Part shown: positions 35,381 through 44,685 of the stretch, one piece after another
Position numbering within the stretch: position 1 is the first letter of the stretch
How the letters are laid out: each line of letters begins with the position of its first letter
Assembly (NCBI GenBank): GCA_022825825.1
Contig: JAJDWA010000018.1
Coordinates: 1-64,000 of the forward strand
Length of the DNA stretch: 64,000 bases
Direction: 5' to 3'
Source: Candidatus Poribacteria bacterium
GTDB taxonomy: Bacteria > Poribacteria > WGA-4E > WGA-3G
Notes under the pieces: model-generated
Told to the model about the DNA's origin: nothing
Seen by the model: the letters and a program-made list of their open reading frames with translations, nothing else
Database searches by the model: none
Program-made: the position numbers and the translations under genes

Positions 35381-37294
35381 ATGCGTTGTTGTTCTTCTCT
35401 TATAACTAAAAAGAGGTTATATTTCATACTCGGTTTTATGCTGCTTGGGTTTGTGCTATTAGCAGTTGTACCAGCATTCGCGCAGGACATGACTGATGCA
35501 GAATATCGCCCATTCCCGCTGATTGGCAGCCGAAATGCCGCTTGGATTGCCGCGCAGTTACACCTGTTGTTCGGTTCTTTTATCCTTGGTGTGCCGATGT
35601 TTGCCGTTATCATTGAGTTTATCGGTTGGAAAACCAAAGATGAACGGTATGACCGAATGGCAAAAGAGTTTATCAAACTCTGTATGGGAGCATTTTCAAC
35701 AACAGCGTTACTTGGTGGTGTTCTGGTTTTTATCCTCGTATGGTGCTATCCCAAAGTATTGAGCAAGTTGAGCGGAATCTTCGGTCCAACGATGATTTTC
35801 TACGTTGTCCTATTCTTTGGGGAAACTTTTACGCTCTACCTCTATTCCTACGGTTGGGATAAGATGCAGGGACGCTTTAAATGGATACATCTGTCCCTCG
35901 GTGTTTTATTAAATATCTGGGGCACAGCGATTATGTTTGTGTCAAATACGTGGCTCACTTACCAGACAAGTCCCGCGACAATGTTCGGAAAGTTATCTGA
36001 TAAGACCAAGGAAGCGTGGATAGAAAATTCGTTAGCACAAAACCCGGAGCTCACCCGTGCTGAACTACTTGAAGGTGTAACAGATAAAACCGTAATCCCG
36101 CTCCACAACGAAACCACAAGTGAATTCTTGGGAACGGTATGGGAGGCAGTAAATAATTTTACGTGGATGCCGGTCAATATTCACCGGCTCATCGGAAATA
36201 TCGCTTTTGGCGGTTCTATTGTAGCTGCTTATGCAGCATTTCGTTACCTCGTTGCCAAAACCAAAGAGGACAAAGCGCACTATGACTGGATGGGATATAA
36301 CGGTAACTTCATTGCTTTGTGCGGTCTGATTCCACTGCCTTTTGCAGGTTATTGGTTGGGTAGGGAAATCTACATGTTCAATAACACGATGGGCATCAAC
36401 ATGATGGGTAGTCTATTCTCATGGCTATTTATCATTCAGGCGGTGATGATTGGGGTGCTGTTTATCGGTGCAAATTATTATCTCTGGTCTGGAATGGGGC
36501 GCATTCAAGGTGCAGAGATATATGCACGCTATCGTCCCTATATGATTGCCATTATTGTGATCTGTGTTGCTATCTGGATGACGCCGCGTACACTATCTAA
36601 AATATCTTCTGCTTCAGAACTGAGTGCGATGGGAGGCTCAAATCACCCACATCTCGGATTTTTCGGTTTGATGACTGCCAAAAATACGGTGGTGAATATT
36701 GTCATCCTCACAACCTTCTTAAGTTTTCTTTTTTATAGGCGTTCCGGTAAGACGCCTACAGCAAGTTGGAAAGGCTTAGGAAACGTTATAATTTCAGCAA
36801 TTTTCTTTTTAGGTGTAGTCTCAATTGTTGTTATCGGTATTGTTGGATTTGTCGTTCCGACTGATACGCGTGTCAATGTATTAACACCCTGGCAGGTATT
36901 AGTCGCTCTCGGTGTGATGGTTGTCGTAACAATACTTGACATTTTCCTATATCGAAAAGCCACGACATCAGGCACTATCAATTGGGGAGAGATGACAGAG
37001 CGGTCACAATACGTTCTAATATTACTTGCAATTACTTTCACCTCGTTGATGGGATTGATGGGATATGCGCGTTCGGGACTGCGCGAAGGATGGCATATAT
37101 TTGGTGTTCAGAAAGACACCTCAGTTGACGCATTTACGCCTGCTCTTGGTGATGCAGTGAACATGGTTTCAATCATTATGGTGATCTTCTTCGCTCTTGT
37201 CGGGTTTATCTTTTGGCTCGGTTTGTGGGGTGACAAGAAAAAACAACCTGCAGTGCCAATTGAAGCAGAGGCAACTGCAGAAAGTGACGATTAA
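35381..37294 (+). CDS. Cytochrome bd subunit I-like (CydA-like) membrane protein
   Basis: This 637-residue polytopic protein has a hydrophobic N-terminal segment followed by a CydA-like core. H61 (QLHLLFGSFILG) corresponds to the first-helix haem ligand and the His of MPVNIHRLIGNIAFGG (near residue 271) to the second. The GRQPW motif of quinol-oxidising cytochrome bd is not seen, and there is no subunit II gene. It is followed by three membrane-bound c-type cytochromes in the same direction, so cytochrome c rather than quinol could be the electron donor, as suggested for bd-like oxidases elsewhere. Whether it reduces oxygen is unknown. Confidence 0.75.
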   Translation: MRCCSSLITKKRLYFILGFMLLGFVLLAVVPAFAQDMTDAEYRPFPLIGSRNAAWIAAQLHLLFGSFILGVPMFAVIIEFIGWKTKDERYDRMAKEFIKLCMGAFSTTALLGGVLVFILVWCYPKVLSKLSGIFGPTMIFYVVLFFGETFTLYLYSYGWDKMQGRFKWIHLSLGVLLNIWGTAIMFVSNTWLTYQTSPATMFGKLSDKTKEAWIENSLAQNPELTRAELLEGVTDKTVIPLHNETTSEFLGTVWEAVNNFTWMPVNIHRLIGNIAFGGSIVAAYAAFRYLVAKTKEDKAHYDWMGYNGNFIALCGLIPLPFAGYWLGREIYMFNNTMGINMMGSLFSWLFIIQAVMIGVLFIGANYYLWSGMGRIQGAEIYARYRPYMIAIIVICVAIWMTPRTLSKISSASELSAMGGSNHPHLGFFGLMTAKNTVVNIVILTTFLSFLFYRRSGKTPTASWKGLGNVIISAIFFLGVVSIVVIGIVGFVVPTDTRVNVLTPWQVLVALGVMVVVTILDIFLYRKATTSGTINWGEMTERSQYVLILLAITFTSLMGLMGYARSGLREGWHIFGVQKDTSVDAFTPALGDAVNMVSIIMVIFFALVGFIFWLGLWGDKKKQPAVPIEAEATAESDD

Positions 37295-37309
37295 CGGGAG
37301 AGCAAAACC

Positions 37310-38824
37310 ATGAAAAACACACTCGTTAAAATTGTGGGACTAACCTTAATGGTGGTGAGTTTTATCGCCTTTGTGGCAAAGGCGCCAGCTTTTCCGATTG
37401 CCTCCGAAAACTTACTCCCCTGGTCCGTATGGTTTACGATTTCGGTACTGGTAAACATGGTAGTGTGGTTCCCTGTCATGAAATTGGTGTCGTTTTCTCT
37501 CGGTATAATATGGTGTTACGCCTTTATCGCGGGGCTTGTACCGGACACATCTACAGCATCAGGTCCAGTAACAACATTGGATTGGGAGGACCCAGATGCG
37601 GTCGCTGAAATCGGTTTAGCAATTTTTAATGGAAAAGGACAGTGTGCAGCTTGCCACACCTTGGATACTTCAGCACCGAAAGGCAGGTGTCCTGATTTGA
37701 CAGATATCGGCATAAACGCTGCAAACCGTGTACCGGGCACAGATGCAAAGACCTATTTAATTGAATCTCTATATGAACCGGGAAAATATTTAGTGCCAGG
37801 GTACGGTAAGATTATGCCCGAGGTGTGGAAAAATCCAATTGCACTCACAAAGTTAGAGATTGAAGCCGTCATCGCGTTTTTACAAAGCCAAGGTGGCGAA
37901 ATTGACCCAACACCGTTTATTGAACCAATTAATAGGGCAGATATAGGAACAACAGCGGAAGCCCTTCCTCCTTTGCTTTCTGGTGATCCTGAAAAAGGAA
38001 AAAATGTCTTTATAGAGCAGGCATGTATTTCTTGCCATGTTGTCCAAGGTTTAGAAAATCCAAATGCAGGAGAGGCAAATGAAGAATTTGAAGTCGTCAC
38101 AGCTCCAGAACTCTCAGAAATTGCTGCCTTTAATGAATTGCGATATCTTGAGGAATCAATCCTAAAACCGCATGCACAAATTGTGAGTGGTTACGGCACG
38201 GTGAAAATTAAAGCTAATGGGATAACCTACGAAGGAACACTTGTCTCACAAGATAATGAAAAGATTGTTGTCCGTACAAAAGCAGCTGATGGTACAGAAG
38301 AGGAGCACACAATCCTTTTGAGTGATATTGATGAGGAACCGATTGAAGACTTATCAAATCTATTGGCTAATGGATATTTCACATTAACAATAACACCCAT
38401 CGATTCTGATGCACCCGTGAGTGGCGAAATCGTTGAGGAAACCGAAGATACAGTAACAATCAAAGTTGGGGACGAGATGCAGACAGTGTCCAAAACAGAT
38501 GTCAAAAAGCAGATGACACTCACAGACTTTGATGGGGAACAGACTGTTGGAGAACACGTGTCTGGAACAATGGACGATGACGAAATAGTCTTAATCGTTG
38601 ATGGTGGTGAAGAGAGTTTTGATCCATTTGATATTGAGGAAGCGATTATTGCACTCGCCTATGGTAAAAAGTTACTTGTAAAATCACCGATGCCAGACAA
38701 TTTTCCAATTCTCTTAACGGTAGTGGATATGGCGGATTTACTCGCTTACTTAAGTACATTGACTGGACAAACAGCAACAGAAGAAACAGCATCGACTGGG
38801 ACAGTCGAAGAAGTCACAGAATAA
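37310..38824 (+). CDS. Membrane-bound diheme cytochrome c with inserted beta domain
   Basis: This 504-residue protein has two N-terminal membrane helices (about 5-25 and 38-75) and two haem motifs: C112-A-A-C115-H116 and C238-I-S-C241-H242. Between the second haem and its distal Met candidate (SPMPDNFP near residue 463) lies about 170 residues of repeated beta-rich, acidic sequence (GTLVSQDNEKIVVRTKAADG and similar). It follows the CydA-like gene by 15 nt and is probably a subunit or partner of it. Confidence 0.82.
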   Translation: MKNTLVKIVGLTLMVVSFIAFVAKAPAFPIASENLLPWSVWFTISVLVNMVVWFPVMKLVSFSLGIIWCYAFIAGLVPDTSTASGPVTTLDWEDPDAVAEIGLAIFNGKGQCAACHTLDTSAPKGRCPDLTDIGINAANRVPGTDAKTYLIESLYEPGKYLVPGYGKIMPEVWKNPIALTKLEIEAVIAFLQSQGGEIDPTPFIEPINRADIGTTAEALPPLLSGDPEKGKNVFIEQACISCHVVQGLENPNAGEANEEFEVVTAPELSEIAAFNELRYLEESILKPHAQIVSGYGTVKIKANGITYEGTLVSQDNEKIVVRTKAADGTEEEHTILLSDIDEEPIEDLSNLLANGYFTLTITPIDSDAPVSGEIVEETEDTVTIKVGDEMQTVSKTDVKKQMTLTDFDGEQTVGEHVSGTMDDDEIVLIVDGGEESFDPFDIEEAIIALAYGKKLLVKSPMPDNFPILLTVVDMADLLAYLSTLTGQTATEETASTGTVEEVTE

Positions 38825-38849
38825 CCAAGAAACGCTAAGGAGTTAACCC

Positions 38850-39626
38850 ATGAAAAGAATATCCCTTTTCACAATATGTTTCGTAATTTTCATCGCATGT
38901 TGGGTGTTTCTGAGGTTCGTCGTTGGTGGCGTTATCTCAGTGCCAATACCAGGTAGCGTAATTTCGATGTATATGGGGTTGGTCCTCATCGCCATTTTGG
39001 TGCATGTCTCTGTTGAAGATTCGAGATTCAAAGAATTCATCCGTCCTATTCATGAGACGCTCGTAGATGAGAACCGTCGTGTTCGGCGTATCATTTTAGC
39101 AGTGCTGATTCCGCTCCTTCTACTCGGATATACTTACACGAATATCGCCCAAAAAGCAAACCCACCAGGAGATCCACGTGATGCACACCCATCTCCACCA
39201 CTTGAATTGACATACAAGGACGAAGTTATTGGGTCCATGCAGGATGTTGAAAACCCGCATCGTCACTATGAAAAAGACGACCCAGAAAAGTTCAAGTCAC
39301 ACGTGGAAAACGGGAGACGCGTATATTATCAGAATTGTTTTTATTGTCATGGTGATCACCTTGATGGAAAAGGGCATTTTGCTGACGCTCTGAATCCTTT
39401 ACCAGCGAATTTCCAAGACCCAGGTATTATCCCGAATTTTCAAGAATCTTTCTTTTTTTGGCGGATTAGTAAAGGCGGCCCCGGGTTACCCGCATCAGGC
39501 ACACCGTGGAACTCAGCGATGCCTATCTGGGAAGATCATTTAACAAAAGAAGAAATTTGGGATGTTATCCTCTTCCTATCTGATTATACTGGGTATCCAT
39601 ATCGAACATTCGGGGAGGGACACTAA
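38850..39626 (+). CDS. Membrane-anchored monohaem cytochrome c
   Basis: This 258-residue protein has two or three N-terminal membrane segments (about 5-25, 35-54 and 80-98) and a C-terminal cytochrome c domain with C163-F-Y-C166-H167 followed by G-D-H-L-D-G-K-G. An axial Met candidate lies in WNSAMPIWEDHL. It is co-directional with and 25 nt after the diheme gene. The next gene begins 2 nt after its stop. Confidence 0.88.
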   Translation: MKRISLFTICFVIFIACWVFLRFVVGGVISVPIPGSVISMYMGLVLIAILVHVSVEDSRFKEFIRPIHETLVDENRRVRRIILAVLIPLLLLGYTYTNIAQKANPPGDPRDAHPSPPLELTYKDEVIGSMQDVENPHRHYEKDDPEKFKSHVENGRRVYYQNCFYCHGDHLDGKGHFADALNPLPANFQDPGIIPNFQESFFFWRISKGGPGLPASGTPWNSAMPIWEDHLTKEEIWDVILFLSDYTGYPYRTFGEGH

Positions 39627-39627
39627 T

Positions 39628-41325
39628 ATGAGAAGCAGAAATATTGTCCTCGCAGCCCTTATTTTAGGTCTACTTTCTGTTTTTAACTTAACATTTGCAC
39701 AGGATGCTCCGGAAGTCTCGGAAAAAGGGAAAGAGGTTTATGAAGAAAGCTGCGCGCATTGTCACGGCATTGAAGGGCGTGGTGATGGTAGTGCTGCCGA
39801 AAATCTTTTACCGCAACCAAGAGATTTCACACGCGGATTGTATAAGATTCGATCCACAGAAAGCGGGCAGCTACCGACTGATCAGGATCTATTTGACATC
39901 ATTACCGAGGGTATGCCCGGTTCATCAATGCCCGGATGGGAAACTTCACTGGGTACTAATGACCGTTGGGAAGTGGTTGCGTATATAAAAACCTTCTATG
40001 AGGGATTTAAGGAACAGGAAACACCACCACGACAAATCAGTTTAGAAGGTAAAATTCCTTACTCTGAAGAGAGTGTGGAAATTGGAAAGATTCTTTACAC
40101 GCAATTCGCATGTTTCGAATGCCACGGCAACTTAGGGCGCGGCGATGGCACGTCCGCACCAACCCTGGAAGATGAATGGGGTTTCAAGAGTTGGCCGGCA
40201 AATCTCACACAAAGTTGGAACTACAGAGGCGGTAACGATATAGACGACATTTACAAGCGGTTTATCGGTGGCATTGCAGGCTCCGCTATGCCCATGTTTG
40301 AAGACCCTGCCTTCGGCTTAACTATAGAAGAATCCAAACGTTATAACGAATTGGACAGTAAAGCCGAAATGACAGAGACTGAGGAAGAAGAATATAACCA
40401 ACTTGACGAAAAAATGGGGAATGCTTACGAAATCTTAGATCTTATGGCTGATGGTGACGCAACCGAAGAACAAAAACAGATCTATGATACAGCGATGAAA
40501 GAATTTAATGTTAAGAGTTGGCATTTGGCGAACTACGTCAAATCGCTTTCTCCTGAAAAGCGACCAGAAGCAGCAATTGGTAAAAACGTTCTTCGCTCTC
40601 AATATACAATAAATGAGTTGCCGGAAATGGCTGATGCTGCTTGGGAAACACTTGAATCAAGCTATTTTCCCCTTGTCGGACAGATAATAGTTGAACCACG
40701 CCAGTTTAATCCAACAATTGACTCGGTTAATGTCAAATCATTTTACAATGATACAGAGGTTGCCTTTCTTTTTACTTGGGATGACCGAACACATAATACC
40801 GAAGTTGAAGAGGACGAAGATACTGGAACAACGTTTGAGGACGCAATTGCAATCCAATTTCCTGTGAAGGTGCCGAAGGGGCCCACTGCACCCAAACCTT
40901 ACTTTCTCTGGGGTGGAAAACTCCCTGTCTATCTGTGGCAGTGGAAAGCATCTGCTGCTGACAAGATTACCGAACTCACAGCGAAAGGCATCAACAATGC
41001 TGAAGTTCAAGAAGTTCAAGGTAACATTGAAGCAAAAGGTGAATACACGGATGGACAATATAGATTATGGGTCAAACGTGCGCTAAAAACAGATGATAAG
41101 AAGGACCTGCAGCTTGAACCTGCAGTATTCGTGCCTATTGCTTTTTCAGCATGGGACGGAGCAAACGGTGATGTTGGGACAAAACGGGTTATCTCAAGTT
41201 GGTATAGTTTTGTGTTAGAACCTGTTCCCTCATCAAGAAGGTTTATTTATCCGCCATTAGTGGCACTTCTCTCGTTCGGCCTGTTGGTTGGACTACGAGA
41301 GTTTGTACGGCAAAGAAATACGTAA
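39628..41325 (+). CDS. Diheme cytochrome c with ethylbenzene dehydrogenase gamma-like domain
   Basis: The chosen start ATG 39628 has GGGGAGGG 9 nt upstream and lies 2 nt after the previous gene. This 565-residue product has a signal peptide (1-24, ending in TFA), two cytochrome c domains (C42-A-H-C45-H46 and a CFECH near 162), an acidic helical linker, a C-terminal domain resembling the haem-binding gamma subunit of ethylbenzene/DMSO dehydrogenases (VNVKSFYNDTEVAFLFTWDD), and a final membrane anchor (PPLVALLSFGLLVGL). It is the third cytochrome in the CydA-like cluster. Confidence 0.85.
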   Translation: MRSRNIVLAALILGLLSVFNLTFAQDAPEVSEKGKEVYEESCAHCHGIEGRGDGSAAENLLPQPRDFTRGLYKIRSTESGQLPTDQDLFDIITEGMPGSSMPGWETSLGTNDRWEVVAYIKTFYEGFKEQETPPRQISLEGKIPYSEESVEIGKILYTQFACFECHGNLGRGDGTSAPTLEDEWGFKSWPANLTQSWNYRGGNDIDDIYKRFIGGIAGSAMPMFEDPAFGLTIEESKRYNELDSKAEMTETEEEEYNQLDEKMGNAYEILDLMADGDATEEQKQIYDTAMKEFNVKSWHLANYVKSLSPEKRPEAAIGKNVLRSQYTINELPEMADAAWETLESSYFPLVGQIIVEPRQFNPTIDSVNVKSFYNDTEVAFLFTWDDRTHNTEVEEDEDTGTTFEDAIAIQFPVKVPKGPTAPKPYFLWGGKLPVYLWQWKASAADKITELTAKGINNAEVQEVQGNIEAKGEYTDGQYRLWVKRALKTDDKKDLQLEPAVFVPIAFSAWDGANGDVGTKRVISSWYSFVLEPVPSSRRFIYPPLVALLSFGLLVGLREFVRQRNT

Positions 41326-41390
41326 TTTATAAAATCAAATAATGGGGCAGCGGTGCCTCACAAACCTTAAATTATATAAGGAGATAAAAA

Positions 41391-42197
41391 ATGAAAACGA
41401 AAATGTTGGCATGTCTCGCGCTTCTTATCGCATGTGGTTTCGGTCTGTTTGTGTTTGCAGACAGCCACGAAGAAGAGGAGATGGATAAGCTTGTTTTTTC
41501 TGAAGCATATAAAACCGTGGCTGTTAAAGACGGTGGTAAAATCAGTGGTGTCGTAAAGTTTGAAGGTGAAGTGCCAGAAAAGAAAAAACTGGAAATCACA
41601 AAAGACCAAGCAGTTTGTGGTGTTACTGATAAGTTCGATGAATCCCTTGTTGTCGGTGAAGGTAACGTATTAAAAAATACGATTGTTTATCTGATGGATA
41701 TTTCACAAGGTAAAGATTTTGACAAGGAAGCAAAACTTGAAATTGACCAGAAGGAGTGCCGATTTGATCCGCGTGTGCAAATTGTTCCTGTTGGTAAGGT
41801 GCTAACAATGCTGAATAGCGATAAGGCAACACACAATGTACATATCTTCGGGACTAAGAAAAACAATACATCCGTGAACAAACAACAAACAAAAAACCGT
41901 AAAAAAATGCGGTTGTCGCGTGAAGGTGTCGCTAAGAATGCGGAAGGTCCTGTTGAAGTGAAATGTGATATCCATGGATGGATGAGAGCATGGATCGCTT
42001 ATGTACCACATCCGTATTTTGCTGTGACAAACGAAAAAGGCGAATTCACACTTGAAGATGTTCCCCCAGGAGACTATAAATTAGGATATTGGCACGAAGC
42101 ATGCGGGACTAATAACAAAGAACCTGTTAAAGTCACCGTCGCTGCGGGTGGGGAAGTCAAGCAAGATTTCATGTTGAAACTTAAAGAGGCCAAGTGA
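41391..42197 (+). CDS. Secreted cupredoxin-like protein, paralogue of 34562-35326
   Basis: This 268-residue protein has a signal peptide (residues 1-23) and the same architecture as the earlier paralogue. Candidate copper ligands are His148 or His151 (THNVHIF), Cys192, His195 and Met198 (C-D-I-H-G-W-M), then a regulatory beta domain (GEFTLEDVPPGDYKLGYWHE). An extra basic insert (about 157-178) distinguishes it. The stop overlaps the GTG of the ABC ATPase, so the two genes are translationally linked. Confidence 0.82.
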   Translation: MKTKMLACLALLIACGFGLFVFADSHEEEEMDKLVFSEAYKTVAVKDGGKISGVVKFEGEVPEKKKLEITKDQAVCGVTDKFDESLVVGEGNVLKNTIVYLMDISQGKDFDKEAKLEIDQKECRFDPRVQIVPVGKVLTMLNSDKATHNVHIFGTKKNNTSVNKQQTKNRKKMRLSREGVAKNAEGPVEVKCDIHGWMRAWIAYVPHPYFAVTNEKGEFTLEDVPPGDYKLGYWHEACGTNNKEPVKVTVAAGGEVKQDFMLKLKEAK

Positions 42198-43135
42198 GTG
42201 AAAATCGGATTACGGTTGAAAATCTAACGCACAACTACGGCACTCGGTGTGCTTTAGATAATGTTAGTTTCACCGTCCCGCGTGGCGAGATTTTTTGTTT
42301 ACTCGGTCCAAACGGTAGTGGAAAAACAACCCTTTTTAAGATTCTGTCTACACTTATGCCGCCAACGTCGGGGAGTGTTAACATTCTCGGACACGACTTA
42401 AGTATTGACACAAAAGCAGTTCGGAAATTATTAGGGGTTGTTTTTCAACATCCAGGATTAGATGTCAAACTGACTGTTACCGAAAATTTACGACACCACG
42501 GTCATCTCTACGGGTTCAGAGGAAAAAATCTAAATAGTAGAATATCGGAACTCCTTGAAAGATTTGACATAGAAAATAGATCCGATGACCTTGTAGAAGA
42601 ATTGTCAGGAGGTTTACAAAGACGCGTAGAAATAGCGAGAGCGATGCTTCATTCCCCTCAGGTTCTACTGCTTGATGAACCGAGTAGTGGGTTAGATGTA
42701 GGTGTGCGGAGACAACTGAGCGACTATCTGATTTCACTTGCAAGGTCAGAAAATATCCTTGTTTTGCTAACAACGCACCTTATGGATGAGGCAGAATTAT
42801 GTAACCGAGTCGGCATTTTGGATATGGGGAAATTGGTTGTCCTTGGAACACCAGGCGAACTCAAGGCACAAATTGGCGGTGATGTTGTCCTAATTGAAAG
42901 CGAAAACTGCAAAACACTTGGCACAGCAATCGCAGATAGGTTTGATGTTTTTCCAGTGTTCACTGAAAACTGTCTACGCATTGAATGTGAAAGCGCACAT
43001 GAGTTCGTTAGAGATGTTGTGGCTGCGTTTCCTGATGATATTGAGACTGTGCGATTCGGAAAACCGACTTTAGAGGACGTTTTCATTAAACTCACAGGAA
43101 ACCCGTTTGTATTAGAGGAAGATCGACGTGATTAG
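42194..43135 (+). CDS. ABC-2 type transporter ATP-binding protein
   Basis: This 313-residue ABC ATPase has Walker A GPNGSGKTT (38-46), signature LSGGLQRR (about 136-143), Walker B LLLDEPSSGLD (about 156-166) and the C-terminal extension of exporter ATPases. The GTG start overlaps the previous stop codon. It overlaps the permease gene by 8 nt. Its place between cytochrome, cupredoxin and coxB genes suggests a role in oxidase or copper-site assembly, like NosF or CcmA-type exporters, but the substrate is not shown by sequence. Confidence 0.92.
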   Translation: MSENRITVENLTHNYGTRCALDNVSFTVPRGEIFCLLGPNGSGKTTLFKILSTLMPPTSGSVNILGHDLSIDTKAVRKLLGVVFQHPGLDVKLTVTENLRHHGHLYGFRGKNLNSRISELLERFDIENRSDDLVEELSGGLQRRVEIARAMLHSPQVLLLDEPSSGLDVGVRRQLSDYLISLARSENILVLLTTHLMDEAELCNRVGILDMGKLVVLGTPGELKAQIGGDVVLIESENCKTLGTAIADRFDVFPVFTENCLRIECESAHEFVRDVVAAFPDDIETVRFGKPTLEDVFIKLTGNPFVLEEDRRD

Positions 43136-43910
43136 TTTCTTGCTACCAGTTACAACAATCTGGTGGCGTGAAATCATCAGGTTTTATCGACAACGAAGTC
43201 GGCTTTTTAGTGCGATTGCACAACCCTTGGTATTCTGGATTCTCATTGGCAGCGGTTTAAGTGCTTCATTTCAACCTTCTGGGATAGCAGAGAAACCCGG
43301 ATATATTGAATATTTTTATCCTGGGACCGTTGTTTTAGTCTTGCTTTTCACAGCTATTTTTGCTACAATCTCGGTTGTTAATGAGCGGCGTGAAGGTTTC
43401 CTGCAGAATGTACTTGTCGCACCGGTAGCGAGATGGGGTATTGTCCTTGGACAAGCATTGGGCGGAACGACTTTAGCACTTTTGCAGGGTGTGCTTCTGT
43501 TATTTTTGGCACCCTTTATTGGTATCCGATTTGGGATTATCTCCCTAATTCTTACGTTAGGGGTAATGACATTATTGGCGTTTGGCTTGACGAATCTTGG
43601 TCTGCTTATCGCATGGCGGATGGACTCTACACAAGGTTTTCATGCGATTATGAACCTTATACTCATTCCGATCTGGTTGTTGTCTGGTGCTTTTTTCCCA
43701 AGTGCTGGGGCACCCGGTTGGTTGGCATGGGTAATGAAACTAAATCCTTTAACTTATGGGGTCGCTGCTTTTCGGCGAAGCCTCTACTTTGATACTGAAA
43801 CTACAATCGGCAATATGCCGACGTGGACACTTTCTCTATTGATTATATCTCTATTTTGTATTTTGACCTATTTAGGCGCTACGTTTACTGCTTCAGCAGA
43901 AACAAACTAA
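43128..43910 (+). CDS. ABC-2 type transporter permease
   Basis: This 260-residue protein has six membrane helices and the ABC-2 permease signature (NERREGFLQNVLVAPVARWGIVLGQALGG, about 86-114; LSGAFFPSAGAPGWLAWVMKLNPLTY near 186-211). It is translationally coupled to the ATPase gene (8-nt overlap), together forming one exporter with two half-transporters. Confidence 0.92.
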   Translation: MISFLLPVTTIWWREIIRFYRQRSRLFSAIAQPLVFWILIGSGLSASFQPSGIAEKPGYIEYFYPGTVVLVLLFTAIFATISVVNERREGFLQNVLVAPVARWGIVLGQALGGTTLALLQGVLLLFLAPFIGIRFGIISLILTLGVMTLLAFGLTNLGLLIAWRMDSTQGFHAIMNLILIPIWLLSGAFFPSAGAPGWLAWVMKLNPLTYGVAAFRRSLYFDTETTIGNMPTWTLSLLIISLFCILTYLGATFTASAETN

Positions 43911-43957
43911 TACGCCTAATGGATACTTCTGCTACGAATTTGGAAAAGGAGGAATGA

Positions 43958-44617
43958 ATGCTTGGATGGCTTCCAGAGAATATATCAACGTTTGCACAAG
44001 GCGTTGATGGCCTCTTTAGACTCATCTATTGGATTACCGTGGTAGTGTTCGTCCTCGTGATCGGTACTCTCATCATATTTCTGATTAAGTATCGTCATCG
44101 AGCGGGACACCGCGCTGAATATATTGAAGGTAGTACGAAACTTGAAATCATCTGGACTGCTGTAACTACAGTGATTGTGTTTGGACTGGCAATGCTCAGC
44201 TTTCCACAATGGAATAACCTTAAATCACCAGCTGAAAATCCTGACTATGTCGTTCAGGTCCGAGGAGAACAGTTTAACTGGTATATGATCTATCCAGGCC
44301 CAGATAATGAATTAGGAACAGAAGACGACCTGGAATTAGAAAACGAATTGTATGTGCCAGTCAATAAGGTTGTGCAAATCCTACTTACATCCAAAGATGT
44401 AATTCATAGTTTTTTTATACCTAATTTGCGTCAGAAACAGGACGCACTGCCAAATAGAACTATTGACACGCTAAAATTTCGGGCAATAAAGACGGGTCGT
44501 TATGAAATTCCATGTGCCGAACTTTGTGGATTTGGACACTCAGGCATGCTCGGATATCTCATTGTGCAAACACAAGAGGAATATGATGCATGGGTCGCTG
44601 AACAGTGGCCTGAATAA
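43958..44617 (+). CDS. coxB: Cytochrome c oxidase subunit II
   Basis: This 219-residue protein has two N-terminal helices (the second with IIFLIKYRHR after it) and a periplasmic cupredoxin domain with an intact CuA site: a distal His in DVIHSFF and C186-A-E-L-C190-G-F-G-H194-S-G-M197. It accepts electrons from cytochrome c and passes them to subunit I. No fused cytochrome c domain is present. AAAAGGAGG precedes the ATG. First gene of the haem-copper oxidase set. Confidence 0.97.
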   Translation: MLGWLPENISTFAQGVDGLFRLIYWITVVVFVLVIGTLIIFLIKYRHRAGHRAEYIEGSTKLEIIWTAVTTVIVFGLAMLSFPQWNNLKSPAENPDYVVQVRGEQFNWYMIYPGPDNELGTEDDLELENELYVPVNKVVQILLTSKDVIHSFFIPNLRQKQDALPNRTIDTLKFRAIKTGRYEIPCAELCGFGHSGMLGYLIVQTQEEYDAWVAEQWPE

Positions 44618-44685
44618 GCGATGTCAGCACGGCCTGAATAAACAGCAATTCGTGATTGCAAGGTCGTGAAAGGAGTAAAAACAAC

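Noticed and set aside
28592..41325. Alternative complex III (Act-type) cluster
   Set aside because: There is a Rieske protein and split cytochrome b with haem ligands, and no ActB-like molybdopterin/Fe-S protein or NrfD-like ActC/ActF pair.
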